This document shows, one piece after another, positions 54,954 to 64,000 of a stretch of DNA of 64,000 nt (position 1 is its first letter; each line of letters begins with the position of its first letter). The stretch spans positions 434,001 to 498,000 of the forward strand of contig NZ_SRLA01000002.1 of NCBI RefSeq assembly GCF_004745825.1, given 5' to 3'. A program made the translations under genes and the position numbers. Under the pieces are notes generated by a model. That model made no database searches, was not told where the DNA came from, and saw only the letters and a list, made by a program, of their open reading frames with translations. The stretch comes from Hymenobacter fodinae. GTDB taxonomy: Bacteria > Bacteroidota > Bacteroidia > Cytophagales > Hymenobacteraceae.

Positions 54954-55876
54954 GCACATTAGAAGCCTTGATAGAAGCGCGAGCCGGGGTGTTAACCTTT
55001 TACTCGCCCTATCATTGCTTACGTAGCCTACCGGATAGCGGATCGCCTTGGCAGCTACTTCGCGCTCAATTGCTAAGCTTTGGCAATGAGGGGGATACGT
55101 ATTGCTGGTCCAGTAATAATGGTTGTTATTTCCTGTATGCAGACTTGCCTTGGGATTCCGTGTTTTTTGGCCGTCCTATGGCTCGGCTGCGCACCATCTT
55201 GTTTGACTCTGCGATAAATCTACAAACTGCCTGCCTGGATTTTGCGGCGCATTTAGCCGCACGCGGAGTGCGTCATTGCATTGCTGATATACCGGCTGAA
55301 GATATTCAGCTACTACAGGTGCTAGGCCAGTCAGGATGGGTATTAGCTGAGACAAGGCTGCAATACGTGCATGAGAACTTACGTCAGCTTCCTCCCGAAC
55401 GATATAAGGTTAGGCAAGCAGTGGAGTCGGAACAGGACACGCTAGGCCACATTGCGGCAAAAAATCCTAATCCATTCGACCGTTTTCATGCAGATCCTTT
55501 TTTCTCCATTAAAGAGGCCAATACTTTCCTGGGCAGATATGCCACTGCGGCCGTTAATGGTTACTGTGAAGAAGTGTTAGTGCCTGATGAAGCAGGTGTT
55601 CCGCTAGACAGTTTTATTGCCGTCAACTACCAGCAGCGGGACGCAGTAAGTGAAGCCAATAGCATCGGCCGCATTATGCTTATGACGGTGGGAGTACAAA
55701 ACCGCGGATGGGGCCGCAAGCTATTGGCAGAAGCGCTGCATAGGGCGCACGAACGCGGGGTGTACGCCGTCTTTTCCACTACACAAACCACGAACAGGGC
55801 CATAATTCATATCAAAGAAAAACTGGGCTTCCGCTTGGGAGCCGTAACGCACATTCTCAGCTGGTCACGCCCTTGA
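54950..55876 (+). CDS. GNAT acetyltransferase in amino-sugar module
   Basis: This 308-residue protein overlaps the FdtA-like gene by 4 nt (ATGA), so the two are translated together. The C-terminal half is a GNAT fold: SIGRIMLMTVGVQNRGWGRKLLAEALHRAHERGVYAVFSTTQTTNRAIIHIKEKLGFRLG, where the acetyl-CoA loop is Q-N-R-G-W-G. The N-terminal half is not assigned; the whole resembles WecD-type nucleotide-sugar acetyltransferases. In context it is the likely N-acetyltransferase for the dTDP-3-amino-3,6-dideoxyhexose made by its neighbours. This is an inference from position and fold. Confidence 0.82.
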   Translation: MSTLEALIEARAGVLTFYSPYHCLRSLPDSGSPWQLLRAQLLSFGNEGDTYCWSSNNGCYFLYADLPWDSVFFGRPMARLRTILFDSAINLQTACLDFAAHLAARGVRHCIADIPAEDIQLLQVLGQSGWVLAETRLQYVHENLRQLPPERYKVRQAVESEQDTLGHIAAKNPNPFDRFHADPFFSIKEANTFLGRYATAAVNGYCEEVLVPDEAGVPLDSFIAVNYQQRDAVSEANSIGRIMLMTVGVQNRGWGRKLLAEALHRAHERGVYAVFSTTQTTNRAIIHIKEKLGFRLGAVTHILSWSRP

Positions 55877-55942
55877 TGTCATAACGGGCCTTATGCAAAG
55901 GGAATCTAGAAGTCCCATTCTATTGCTGCGTATCTTGCCGTC

Positions 55943-56881
55943 ATGCCTAAGCTGTCGGTTATTATCCCCTGCTACCACAACGAAGCAAACATTCCACTAT
56001 TGGACACAGAATTGGTGGCTAACAAGTCTCTATTTCCTCCGGATGTAGACGTTGAGTATGTCTTTGTGGATGATGGGTCTGAAGACGGTACCCTGGCAGC
56101 TCTTCATGACCTCCGAAAGCAATACCCCCGCCAAGTATGTGTGGTAGAGCTGGCCGGAAATGTAGGAGCCTATAATGCCGTTGTGGCGGGCATGGAATAT
56201 GCCACCGGCGATTGTTTAGCCGTATTAGCCGCTGACTTACAAGACCCCCCAGCCTTGTTAGTCGACATGTATGGTTACTGGAAGCAAGGCATCCGGCTGG
56301 TAATTGGCAGCCGACAAGACCGGCCCGAGACTGGCCTTTCTCGTCTGCTGTCTACTTCCTTTCACTGGTTGATGCGGCGTTTTGCGCTTCGCAATGTGCC
56401 CGCTGGTGGTTTTGACTTTGTGCTCTTCGACCGACAAGTAGCCACGGAGGTGCTTCAAATGCGTGAGCGGAACAGCAACATTTTCTACCTGATGCTCTGG
56501 CTGGGATATCCTTACGTGAACATTCCGTACGTGCGGCGTCCGCGTCGTCTAGGCCACTCCCGCTGGACCCTCGCCAAGCGCATTAAGCTGTTTGTTGATT
56601 CCTTCGTTTCTTTTTCCTTCCTGCCCATCCGGCTGATATCCGTCGTAGGCATGGTCCTGGGGACGCTGGCGCTGCTCTACGGCGCCTATATCATCCTGAT
56701 GCGCCTTCTTGGCTCGCCGGAGCCCTCCGGTTGGTCGTCGCTGATGGTAGTACTGCTGGTAGTATCGGCTTTTCAGATGCTAGCCCTTGGCATTATAGGT
56801 GAGTACGTTTGGCGCGGTCTTGATGCCGCTCGCAATCGGCCATTGTATGTCGTGAAAGAAGTAACTGAGCCTCTGTCCTAG
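55943..56881 (+). CDS. Family 2 glycosyltransferase with two C-terminal membrane helices (GtrB/ArnC-like)
   Basis: This 312-residue protein has the GT-A domain ([46 protein letters not shown] with the DxxD loop, [10 protein letters not shown]) and then two transmembrane helices near residues 228-255 and 268-290. This layout matches enzymes that put a sugar onto undecaprenyl phosphate at the inner membrane. It sits inside the amino-sugar module between the acetyltransferase and the aminotransferase, so it may handle that sugar; this is inferred. Confidence 0.88.
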   Translation: MPKLSVIIPCYHNEANIPLLDTELVANKSLFPPDVDVEYVFVDDGSEDGTLAALHDLRKQYPRQVCVVELAGNVGAYNAVVAGMEYATGDCLAVLAADLQDPPALLVDMYGYWKQGIRLVIGSRQDRPETGLSRLLSTSFHWLMRRFALRNVPAGGFDFVLFDRQVATEVLQMRERNSNIFYLMLWLGYPYVNIPYVRRPRRLGHSRWTLAKRIKLFVDSFVSFSFLPIRLISVVGMVLGTLALLYGAYIILMRLLGSPEPSGWSSLMVVLLVVSAFQMLALGIIGEYVWRGLDAARNRPLYVVKEVTEPLS

Positions 56882-56906
56882 GCCTACTGCCGCAGTTGTA
56901 ACTTAC

Positions 56907-58028
56907 ATGAATATACCCTTCTTGTCTTTTTCCGGGCAGCACGACCCCATCCGGGCGGAAGTGCTGGCAGCCATGGCTCGTGTGTATGACAGTAAATGGT
57001 ATGTGCTAGGCCAGGAGGTGGAGCAGTTCGAGGCTGCCTATGCCGCTTTTAATGAGGTAGGCCACTGTATAGGCGTGGGCAACGGCCTCGATGCTCTGCA
57101 CCTGTCGCTACGGGCGTTGGAAATTGGGCCAGGCGATGAAGTAATCGTGCCCAGCAATACGTACATCGCCACGTGGTTAGCCGTATCCTACGTAGGGGCA
57201 ACCATCGTGCCCGTTGAGCCCCGCCTGGATACTTACAACCTGGATCCTCAGTTGCTAGAGGCGGCCATTACCCCTCGTACCCGCGCCATCATTCCGGTTC
57301 ATCTCTACGGCCAAGCTTGTGAGATGAAAGCTATCATGTCCGTTGCTCATCAGCATAACTTATACGTGATTGAAGACAACGCGCAAGCCCACGGAGCCAC
57401 GTACAACGGGCAGCTAACCGGCAGCTTCGGCCACCTGAATGCCACTAGCTTTTACCCCGGTAAAAACCTGGGGGCCCTGGGCGACGCCGGAGCCGTGACC
57501 TCCAATAACCCTGGCCTAGCTCAGCGCATCAAGGCCTTGCGCAACTACGGCTCCACCGAGAAATACCTCAACAATATCATCGGTTACAACTCCCGACTCG
57601 ATGAGCTACAGGCAGCCGTACTGAGTGCTAAGTTGCCGCACCTCTCAGCATGGACGGCCCAACGCCAGCAAATTTCGGCCTGGTATACTGAAATGCTAGC
57701 TGATATACCTGGCCTCACATTGCCCCACACAGCCCCTGGCTGCTCCCATGTATTTCATGTGTATGTAGTGCGCACCATGCAGCGAGATGCTCTACAACAG
57801 TTTTTAGCTACTTCTGATATCGGAACTCTAGTTCATTATCCTGTTCCGCCTCATCAACAACTGGCCTACGAACACCTAGGGTGGGGACAGGGGCGGTTTC
57901 CCGTTGCCGAAGAGTTGGCACGTACCTCTCTTAGTCTGCCTGTATGGCCTGGTTTAACTGCTGACCAAGTAGCATTTATAGCTAAGCAGGTCAGATTGTT
58001 TTTCGAAGCTCAACCAAATAAGTACTAG
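56907..58028 (+). CDS. FdtB/QdtB-like dTDP-3-amino-sugar aminotransferase (DegT/DnrJ/EryC1)
   Basis: This 373-residue PLP enzyme begins [16 protein letters not shown]. It has [53 protein letters not shown] and the PLP-Lys motif [17 protein letters not shown], then [19 protein letters not shown]. It aminates the 3-keto position of the sugar made by the FdtA-like isomerase. The module therefore gives dTDP-Fuc3NAc or dTDP-Qui3NAc. The dTDP-glucose genes rmlA and rmlB are not in the window and must be elsewhere. Confidence 0.9.
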   Translation: MNIPFLSFSGQHDPIRAEVLAAMARVYDSKWYVLGQEVEQFEAAYAAFNEVGHCIGVGNGLDALHLSLRALEIGPGDEVIVPSNTYIATWLAVSYVGATIVPVEPRLDTYNLDPQLLEAAITPRTRAIIPVHLYGQACEMKAIMSVAHQHNLYVIEDNAQAHGATYNGQLTGSFGHLNATSFYPGKNLGALGDAGAVTSNNPGLAQRIKALRNYGSTEKYLNNIIGYNSRLDELQAAVLSAKLPHLSAWTAQRQQISAWYTEMLADIPGLTLPHTAPGCSHVFHVYVVRTMQRDALQQFLATSDIGTLVHYPVPPHQQLAYEHLGWGQGRFPVAEELARTSLSLPVWPGLTADQVAFIAKQVRLFFEAQPNKY

Positions 58029-58088
58029 TAGCCACCACAAAGTAAGATCGTTTTCAAGTGGTAGAGCTCGTCTTAAATAGAGATTGCC

Positions 58089-58096
58089 TAGTTTTG
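58089..58096 (+). promoter_or_regulatory. Candidate -7 box upstream of rfbF
   Basis: TAGTTTTG matches TAnnTTTG about 70 nt before the rfbF start. No -33 TTTG is seen at the right spacing. The 140-bp gap here suggests a new transcript for the tyvelose cassette. Confidence 0.3.
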
Positions 58097-58168
58097 TGCA
58101 TAAGTTGGAATAACGCTGCCCCTCTGACAAGGCGTGGTGCATAGATAACCTTTATTGATACTCCTTCC

Positions 58169-58939
58169 GTGAAAGTAGTAATTCTTGCTGGCGGCCTGGG
58201 TACTCGCCTCTCCGAGGAAACGGTACTTAAGCCTAAGCCCATGGTAGAAATTGGGGATATGCCCATTCTCTGGCACATCATGAAAATTTATTCGGCCCAC
58301 GGCTTTAATGATTTCGTTATCTGCCTCGGTTACAAGGGCTATGTTATCAAGGAATACTTTGCTAATTACTTCCTGCACAAGTCAGACGTAACAATTAACC
58401 TGAAGGAGAACTCCTTGCAGGTGCATGACAGCTTTGCTGAACCCTGGAACATCACGCTAGTTGATACCGGGATGGAAACCATGACGGGTGGGCGCATCAA
58501 GCGTGTAAAGCAGCACATCGGCAACGAAACCTTCTTCCTAACTTACGGCGACGGGGTTGCAGATGTGAATATCCGCGAGTCCTTAGAGCACCACCAGCAG
58601 AGCGGTAAACTGTGCACGGTTACAGCAGTGCAGCCTAGCGGCCGTTTCGGAGCACTAAATTTTGGTGAGCAAGATCAAGTGACATCCTTTACGGAAAAGC
58701 CTAAGGGCGACGGCGCTTGGATCAACGGCGGTTTCTTCGTTTGTGAACCCTCCGTGATAGACTTTATTGAAGACGACTCGACCATTTGGGAGCGGGAGCC
58801 ACTAGAGAGTATTGCCGCCGCTGGTCAGATGCAGGCCTACAAGCACCATGGCTTCTGGAAGCCTATGGATACGTTACGAGACAAAATCGAGCTGGAAAAC
58901 GACTTGCGGAACGGGGTAGCGAAGTGGAAAACGTGGTAA
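58169..58939 (+). CDS. rfbF: Glucose-1-phosphate cytidylyltransferase
   Basis: This 256-residue enzyme uses a GTG start. It begins with the nucleotidyltransferase loop VVILAGGLGTRLSEETVLKPKPMVEIGDMPILWHIMK, the RfbF signature. Other family phrases are GFNDFVICLGYKGYVIKEYF, LTYGDGVADVNI and KHHGFWKPMDTLRDKIELE. It makes CDP-glucose from glucose-1-phosphate and CTP, the first step towards CDP-3,6-dideoxyhexoses. The rfbG start is 2 nt past its stop, so the two are coupled. Confidence 0.95.
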   Translation: MKVVILAGGLGTRLSEETVLKPKPMVEIGDMPILWHIMKIYSAHGFNDFVICLGYKGYVIKEYFANYFLHKSDVTINLKENSLQVHDSFAEPWNITLVDTGMETMTGGRIKRVKQHIGNETFFLTYGDGVADVNIRESLEHHQQSGKLCTVTAVQPSGRFGALNFGEQDQVTSFTEKPKGDGAWINGGFFVCEPSVIDFIEDDSTIWEREPLESIAAAGQMQAYKHHGFWKPMDTLRDKIELENDLRNGVAKWKTW

Positions 58940-58941
58940 GT

Positions 58942-60015
58942 ATGGATTTTAAAGCGGTTTACCAAGGTAAAAAAGTCTTCTTGACTGGGCATACTGGCTT
59001 CAAAGGAGCTTGGCTTTTACAGTGGCTACACTTGCTAGGCGCTCAAGTGAAAGGCTACGCCTTGGCTCCCGAACAGGAAGATGATCTGTATAACCTCATT
59101 AAAGGTGATACACTGTGTGAATCAATTATTGCTGATTTGCGCGACAGAGAAAAGCTGGAAACAGAAATTGTATCATTCCAGCCCGACTTTATATTTCACC
59201 TAGCGGCCCAGCCACTCGTGCGCCTCTCCTATGAGATACCGGCTGACACCTTTGCCATTAACGCAATTGGTACAGCTTATGTCTTAGACGCAGTGCGCAA
59301 GCTAGAGAAGCCCTGCACTATCGTTCTTATCACCACCGATAAGGTATATGAGAATAAAGAGTGGGTATATCCCTACCGTGAAACCGACCGCTTAGGTGGG
59401 TACGATCCTTACAGCGCCAGCAAAGCCTGTGCAGAATTGGTTATCAACTCCTACGTACAATCATTCTTTAACCCGGCCGCATACGAGCAACACCGGAAAG
59501 GTATTGCCGTTGGGCGGGCAGGCAACGTAATTGGCGGCGGCGACTGGGCCAAAGACCGGATTATTCCGGACATAGTGCGGGCTCTGCAATTAGGGCAGCC
59601 TGTAAAAGTGCGCAATCCAAAATCTGTGAGACCTTGGCAACATGTATTGGAGCCACTAGGGGGCTACTTAGTATTGGGGGCCAAACTTGCTGCTGAGCCT
59701 CTTAATTATGGAGGAGCTTGGAATTTTGGCCCGCATGCAGAGGATAATAAGACAGTAGGAGACTTGGTTTCAATTGCACTAAAAATCTGGGGTAGTGGAA
59801 GCTATGAGCAGCCAAGCCTCACAAATCAGCCTCATGAAGCTGGCCTTTTGCAGTTGGATATTAGTAAGGCAACTACAAAATTAAAATGGCAACCAAAGTA
59901 TACTGCTGCAAACGCTATTCACAAGACTCTGAACTGGTACAAAGCATTACAAGCTAATAAAAGTGCTGCAAGCCAGTTAGTACGCGCAGATATTGAAGCA
60001 TATTACTATGCTTAA
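58942..60015 (+). CDS. rfbG: CDP-glucose 4,6-dehydratase
   Basis: The ATG at 58942 (MDFKAVYQGKKVFLTGHTGFKGAWL) gives 357 residues; the longer frame running through rfbF is rejected. Motifs are the NAD loop GHTGFKGAWLLQWL, PDFIFHLAAQPLVRLSYEIPADTFAINAIGT, ITTDKVYENKEWVYPYRETDRLGGYDPYSASKACAEL (active-site Tyr and Lys) and RAGNVIGGGDWAKDR. The product is CDP-4-keto-6-deoxyglucose. The last third of the gene turns visibly AT-rich. Its stop overlaps the next start by 8 nt. Confidence 0.95.
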   Translation: MDFKAVYQGKKVFLTGHTGFKGAWLLQWLHLLGAQVKGYALAPEQEDDLYNLIKGDTLCESIIADLRDREKLETEIVSFQPDFIFHLAAQPLVRLSYEIPADTFAINAIGTAYVLDAVRKLEKPCTIVLITTDKVYENKEWVYPYRETDRLGGYDPYSASKACAELVINSYVQSFFNPAAYEQHRKGIAVGRAGNVIGGGDWAKDRIIPDIVRALQLGQPVKVRNPKSVRPWQHVLEPLGGYLVLGAKLAAEPLNYGGAWNFGPHAEDNKTVGDLVSIALKIWGSGSYEQPSLTNQPHEAGLLQLDISKATTKLKWQPKYTAANAIHKTLNWYKALQANKSAASQLVRADIEAYYYA

Positions 60016-60904
60016 GGTATTAATAATTGGCGGAAGTGGCTTTGTCGGACGTCACATTCAGGAAATTATGGCAGGTGAGGTTAACTTGTTTTTAACAAGT
60101 CGCCAAGAACATGACAGTAATGATACTGATAAAGGGCTATATTTTGACTTAGCTAAAAAGGAAACTTGGAATAATGTATTAAAGTTAAACCCAGATGTAA
60201 TTATAAATTCCGCTGGATATGGGGTAGTTAAGGAGGAAGTAGATTTAGAGACAATGTATGGTGTGAATTACAAATTTCCTAAGGAGTTTGTAAGCTATCT
60301 ATGCACTCATTCTATTAAACCATTCTGGTTGCAAATTGGAACAGCTTTCGAGTACGACTTAAATACTCAGGTAATAACTGAAGATAGCCCGTGTGTTCCT
60401 ATGACCCATTATGGAATGTCGAAATATTTATTTAGTAATTTTTTGCTGTCTTCAAGTAATACTCTTCAGTTCTTGATACTACGGCCTTTTGCTATGTTTG
60501 GCCCATATGAAACATCCAGTAAGTTTATACCATATCTTTTAAATTCTCAGTATGAGAATCGAGCTATAGAACTTTCGAGTGGAGAGCAAAAGCGGGACTA
60601 TTTCTATGTTAAAGATTTAGCCATGTTTATTAAAAATTTATTACAAGGTAAATTTCTTGATTTAGAATATAATATAATAAATGTAGGTAGTGGAGTAGCT
60701 AGCTCACTTAGAGAAATTGCTTTCAATCTAAGTAAACAGATACCTGACTATAAGCCTCAGCTTTGGCAATGGGGGCGTATAGATCAAAGAGCTGATGAAA
60801 ACAGCGTGTTCTATAATAATTCTACTAGAGCGAAAGAGCTTAATTTGGTTCTAACTCCTGTTGAAAAAGCATTTCAAGACACCATCTCTTATTATTTCAA
60901 GTAG
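60008..60904 (+). CDS. rfbS: SDR, probable CDP-paratose synthase (RfbS-like)
   Basis: From the ATG at 60008 ([22 protein letters not shown]) the protein has 298 residues. It is an extended SDR with the Rossmann loop [34 protein letters not shown], and the catalytic Tyr-x-x-x-Lys in [16 protein letters not shown]. In dideoxyhexose clusters an SDR here is either CDP-abequose synthase (rfbJ) or CDP-paratose synthase (rfbS). The rfbE epimerase two genes later acts on CDP-paratose, so paratose synthase is the coherent choice. The assignment is by context; the sequence alone shows only the reductase fold. The DNA is strongly AT-rich compared with neighbours. Confidence 0.75.
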   Translation: MLKVLIIGGSGFVGRHIQEIMAGEVNLFLTSRQEHDSNDTDKGLYFDLAKKETWNNVLKLNPDVIINSAGYGVVKEEVDLETMYGVNYKFPKEFVSYLCTHSIKPFWLQIGTAFEYDLNTQVITEDSPCVPMTHYGMSKYLFSNFLLSSSNTLQFLILRPFAMFGPYETSSKFIPYLLNSQYENRAIELSSGEQKRDYFYVKDLAMFIKNLLQGKFLDLEYNIINVGSGVASSLREIAFNLSKQIPDYKPQLWQWGRIDQRADENSVFYNNSTRAKELNLVLTPVEKAFQDTISYYFK

Positions 60905-60923
60905 TAGAGAAAAGCCCAAAAAA

Positions 60924-62225
60924 ATGTATAAAAACTTTGACAACCAATTACAGGAGCTACTTACTCAGAAAGCTACTGACAATACGAAGAAGATCTTTAT
61001 TCCAGGCCAAGATTATCTGCCGGTAACAGGCAAGGTATTAGATGCCGAGGATCTTCTTTATGGCGTAGACGCCACGCTTGATGGCTGGCTCACTACTGGG
61101 CGCTTTGGCCCTAAGTTCGAGCAAAAACTAGCGAAGTGGTTTGGTTGTAAATCTTCTCTCGTAGTCAACTCTGGTTCGTCGGCTAACCTAGTGGCTTTTT
61201 ATGCCCTTACCTCTCCGAAGTTGGGTGACCGGGCTATTAAGCCCGGTGATGAGATAATTACGGTAGCTGCTGGTTTTCCGACTACTGTGAACCCTATGGT
61301 GCAGTTTGGTTGCGTGCCGGTGTTCGTAGACGTAGATATTCCTACCTACAACATCAAAGCCGAACTGATTGAGCAGGCTGTTACACCCAAGACCAAGGCG
61401 ATTATGATGGCCCATACCCTGGGCAATCCATTTAACCTTGATGAAGTAATGCGCGTGGCTCAGAAATACAACCTATGGGTGATTGAAGATGACTGTGACT
61501 CTCTAGGAGCTACTTATAATGGAAAGAAAACTGGCACCTTCGGCGACCTAGCCACCCTGTCCTTCTACCCAGCTCATCACATCACGATGGGTGAGGGAGG
61601 AGCCGTGCTGATTAATAATATCCGTCTGAAAATGCTGGCTGAAAGCTTCCGCGACTGGGGTCGCGACTGTTATTGCGAGCCAGGAAAGGACAATACGTGC
61701 AATAAGCGTTTTTGCTGGCAGTTAGGCCAGTTGCCGTATGGCTATGACCATAAGTATACCTATTCGCACATTGGCTTTAACCTGAAGGTGACTGATATGC
61801 AAGCTGCTATTGGTCTGAGCCAGCTAAACAAAGCCGATTACTTCGTGCAGCGTCGTCGCGAAAACCATGCGATGCTGTATCAAAAGATGAAGCAGTTTGA
61901 AGAGCATTTTATCTTGCCCGAAGCTACTCCTAATTCTGATCCAAGCTGGTTTGGTTTCCTACTTACAATTCGAGATGGCAGCCCAATCGAGCGCCAAGAC
62001 CTCATTCAGCATTTGGAAGACCATAAAATAGGTACGCGCTTACTGTTTGCTGGCAACTTGCTTCGTCAGCCTGCTTACCAAAGCATCGAACACCGAGTAG
62101 TAGGTAGCTTAGAGAACACCGATACAATTATGAATCGCTCTTTCTGGCTGGGTGTGTGGCCAGGATTAGAAGAGCAGCACTATGATTATATCGTAGAAGT
62201 ACTAAATAAATTTTTTGCCAAATAG
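60924..62225 (+). CDS. rfbH: CDP-4-dehydro-6-deoxyglucose 3-dehydrase (E1)
   Basis: From the ATG at 60924 ([17 protein letters not shown]) the protein has 433 residues. It is a DegT-fold PLP/2Fe-2S dehydrase. In place of the PLP Lys it has His in the [16 protein letters not shown] motif, the hallmark of this enzyme. The iron-sulfur Cys residues lie in [17 protein letters not shown]. It removes the C3 hydroxyl of CDP-4-keto-6-deoxyglucose. Its base composition is more GC-rich than the genes on either side. A reductase (E3) partner such as rfbI is not seen in the window. Confidence 0.95.
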   Translation: MYKNFDNQLQELLTQKATDNTKKIFIPGQDYLPVTGKVLDAEDLLYGVDATLDGWLTTGRFGPKFEQKLAKWFGCKSSLVVNSGSSANLVAFYALTSPKLGDRAIKPGDEIITVAAGFPTTVNPMVQFGCVPVFVDVDIPTYNIKAELIEQAVTPKTKAIMMAHTLGNPFNLDEVMRVAQKYNLWVIEDDCDSLGATYNGKKTGTFGDLATLSFYPAHHITMGEGGAVLINNIRLKMLAESFRDWGRDCYCEPGKDNTCNKRFCWQLGQLPYGYDHKYTYSHIGFNLKVTDMQAAIGLSQLNKADYFVQRRRENHAMLYQKMKQFEEHFILPEATPNSDPSWFGFLLTIRDGSPIERQDLIQHLEDHKIGTRLLFAGNLLRQPAYQSIEHRVVGSLENTDTIMNRSFWLGVWPGLEEQHYDYIVEVLNKFFAK

Positions 62226-62227
62226 GG

Positions 62228-63244
62228 ATGAAATACTTAATAACTGGGGGATGTGGTTTTTTAGGCTCTAATCTAGCTGCTGAGGTATTGAAGCAAGGAG
62301 CCGAGTTATTTGTTTTTGACAACCTCTCTAGAGAAGGTGCATTTTTGAATCTAAAATGGCTGCAGAGTAAAGGCGATTTTAAGTTTTATAATAGTGATAT
62401 TCGCTCGTATAATGATGTAGAAAAAGCAGTAAGGGAGGTTAAACCAGATGTTTTGTTTCATCTAGCTGGGCAAGTAGCAATGACTACTTCATTAGATGAC
62501 CCAAGACGCGATTTTGAAATAAATGTATTGGGTGGTCACAATGTGTTAGAATCAGTTAGAAAATTTTCTCCTGATACAATTGTGACTTATTCTTCTACTA
62601 ACAAAGTATACGGGGATTTAGAAGATATTGAATATATTGAAACAGATACAAGGTTTATTGCTAAGGGTTATGAAAGTGGATTTGATGAAAGTTTAAGGTT
62701 GAATTTTCAATCACCATATGGCTGTTCTAAAGGAGCTACTGATCAGTACATGCTGGATTATGCCCGCATGTTTGGGCTGAAGACAGTAGTGTTTAGGCAC
62801 TCTTCCATATTTGGAGGACGTCAATTTTCTACCTTCGATCAAGGTTGGATAGGATGGTTTGTAAAACAAGCAGTAAATATAAAGAATAGACATAATAAAG
62901 AGCCTTTTACAATTTCTGGTACAGGTAAACAAGTTCGTGATGTGCTATTCGCTTCCGATTTAATATCATGTTATTTTAAAGCTATTGATAAAATTGAGAC
63001 AACAGCTGGTAACGTTTACAATATAGGAGGAGGAGTAAATAACAGCCTCTCATTAATAGAGCTGTTTAAGCTGTTAGAGGATAAGATGTCTATTCAAATG
63101 GCTTATCAAAAGTTGCCGGTTCGACAGAGTGATCAAAAAGTTTTTATTGCCTCAATTGATAAGGCATTGAATGATTTTGGATGGTCACCAAGCGTGTCTA
63201 AGGAAGTTGGTGTCGAGAGTATGATTCAATGGGTAAATGAATAA
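62228..63244 (+). CDS. rfbE: CDP-paratose 2-epimerase (CDP-tyvelose epimerase)
   Basis: This 338-residue SDR begins MKYLITGGCGFLGSNLAAEVLKQG. The following VFDNLSREGAFLNLKWLQSKGDFKFYNSDIR is characteristic of tyvelose epimerase. Further motifs are VLFHLAGQVAMTTSLDDPRRDFEINV, TYSSTNKVYGDLE, SPYGCSKGATDQYMLDY (Tyr-x-x-x-Lys) and FRHSSIFGGRQFSTFDQGWIGWF. It inverts C2 of CDP-paratose to give CDP-tyvelose. It starts 2 nt after rfbH stops. The gene is clearly AT-rich. Confidence 0.93.
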   Translation: MKYLITGGCGFLGSNLAAEVLKQGAELFVFDNLSREGAFLNLKWLQSKGDFKFYNSDIRSYNDVEKAVREVKPDVLFHLAGQVAMTTSLDDPRRDFEINVLGGHNVLESVRKFSPDTIVTYSSTNKVYGDLEDIEYIETDTRFIAKGYESGFDESLRLNFQSPYGCSKGATDQYMLDYARMFGLKTVVFRHSSIFGGRQFSTFDQGWIGWFVKQAVNIKNRHNKEPFTISGTGKQVRDVLFASDLISCYFKAIDKIETTAGNVYNIGGGVNNSLSLIELFKLLEDKMSIQMAYQKLPVRQSDQKVFIASIDKALNDFGWSPSVSKEVGVESMIQWVNE

Positions 63245-63248
63245 TAGT

Positions 63249-64000
63249 ATGGATAATGCTTTGCTTCTCTCTCTGGTTATCCCAACATACAATCGAAGTA
63301 AATACCTTGATAAACAAATTGGATGGGCAGTTGAAAGTATAGGCGATAAATGGGATAATATAGAGCTGGTTGTATGTGATAACGCGTCTGAAGATGCGAC
63401 TAAAGAAATATGTGCTAAATGGAAAAAAATACTAGATAATAAGATAACTATAATAGTTAATAATAATAATATAGGTCTTGTTAGAAATTGTTTACTTGGA
63501 ATTTCCAAAGCCAAAGGAGAATTTGTTTGGCTTATCGGTGATGATGACCCTATTCAAGTAAGAGCTGTTGCTTCTGTATTGTCAACCATCAAAGACAATA
63601 GGCAGTTGAATGTAATACACTTAAACCATAGATGTGTTTCAGGAATTGATGGTAGTATTATTATACCTAAATTTTATTCTGTAGATAGAGATATAATCAC
63701 AGATAAGGGTTCTAAAGAGTTAAGTAAACTATTGGAAAGTCACCATACAGGAGGGTTTATGTTTATTACAGCCAATGTAATAAATAGAAATGCTGCCGTC
63801 TGTTTTATGGAAGATACTCCCCCTGAAGAAGACAGTTTGCTGGCATACCCTATGTTACTGAACGCTGGGTTAGCCAGTATGGGTGGGTTTTGCCTACTTG
63901 AGTCATGTTATTTAGATTGTGTTTACCATCAATCTAGCTGGAGTAATAAATATGAGGAAGTTTCTTATGAAGAGGTTCCGAGAACACTGTTTAAGCTTAA
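63249..64000 (+). CDS. Family 2 glycosyltransferase (3' end beyond window)
   Basis: The frame opens at an ATG at 63249, 4 bp past rfbE, and runs to the window edge (about 250 codons). It begins MDNALLLSLVIPTYNRSKYL and has VVCDNASEDAT and GEFVWLIGDDDP, the GT-A nucleotide-sugar motifs. A tyvelose or other dideoxyhexose transferase is a natural guess from position, but no specificity can be read. The DNA is AT-rich like rfbE. Confidence 0.85.
   Translation, partial: MDNALLLSLVIPTYNRSKYLDKQIGWAVESIGDKWDNIELVVCDNASEDATKEICAKWKKILDNKITIIVNNNNIGLVRNCLLGISKAKGEFVWLIGDDDPIQVRAVASVLSTIKDNRQLNVIHLNHRCVSGIDGSIIIPKFYSVDRDIITDKGSKELSKLLESHHTGGFMFITANVINRNAAVCFMEDTPPEEDSLLAYPMLLNAGLASMGGFCLLESCYLDCVYHQSSWSNKYEEVSYEEVPRTLFKL

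Noticed and set aside
58786-58941. Upstream extension of the rfbG frame, giving an apparent rfbF-rfbG overlap of about 150 bp
   Set aside because: The extension lies wholly in rfbF coding sequence and has no family similarity. The ATG at 58942 gives the standard rfbG N-terminus.

Overview
The window looks like chromosomal DNA of a Bacteroidota bacterium, most likely Hymenobacter or a close Cytophagales relative. The reasons are: a visibly GC-rich background; cargo-type proteins (one carries a clear type IX secretion C-terminal tag); two Oar-like TonB-dependent receptors ending in an aromatic beta-barrel strand; weak or absent Shine-Dalgarno sequences; and promoter-like TAnnTTTG boxes. The genus call is an inference from gene style, not from a marker gene. 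One tRNA, tRNA-Ala(GGC), is present. I see no rRNA, insertion sequence, prophage or CRISPR array.

Layout. 1-2032 (-): reprolysin-like secreted metalloprotease, cut by the window start. 2271-8599 (-): three tandem DUF3857/transglutaminase-like proteins, only one of which keeps the catalytic Cys and His. 8752-10899 (-): a methyltransferase and an MFS exporter. 11078-12760 (+): catalase, convergent with a NERD-like coiled-coil membrane protein (12836-14431). 14774-18969 (+): ABC exporter, MarR-GNAT fusion regulator, GNAT enzyme and DUF4136 lipoprotein. 19027-24521 (-): xanthine dehydrogenase operon xdhA-xdhB-(Mpv17-like membrane protein)-xdhC. 24792-29018 (+): envelope lipoprotein, glycosyltransferase, HEAT-repeat/cyclophilin lipoprotein. 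29097-32021 (-): parallel beta-helix protein with a type IX sorting tag. 32346-34707: cupin, then cysE and cysK for cysteine synthesis. 35117-46323: two paralogous Oar-like TonB receptors (-) bracketing cyanophycinase, a fused trehalose-phosphate synthase/phosphatase and a small unknown gene. 46463-49199: NlpC/P60 lipoprotein, FAD-linked oxidase, acyl-CoA-binding protein.

49327 to the right edge (+) is a surface-polysaccharide locus: asparagine synthase-like amidotransferase, glycosyltransferase, UDP-glucose dehydrogenase and UDP-xylose synthase (UDP-glucuronate and UDP-xylose); then a 3-amino-3,6-dideoxyhexose module (FdtA-like isomerase, GNAT, polyprenyl-phosphate glycosyltransferase, FdtB-like aminotransferase); then rfbF-rfbG-rfbS-rfbH-rfbE, which together make a complete CDP-tyvelose pathway from glucose-1-phosphate; then a glycosyltransferase cut by the window end. 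Base composition turns AT-rich inside this last block, suggesting that the tyvelose cassette, or parts of it, came by transfer.

Two genome-scale signatures stand out. The motif TAGGCC/GGCCTA (often CTAGGCC) recurs throughout coding and non-coding DNA, including terminator stems. Many genes also end in unusually long, nearly perfect palindromes, several without a T-tract. I found no convincing wholly new defence or mobile system. The most unusual items are the Mpv17-like gene in the xdh operon, the catalytically degenerate transglutaminase pair, the HEAT-cyclophilin fusion, the bacterial acyl-CoA-binding protein with a long tail, and the tyvelose cassette.
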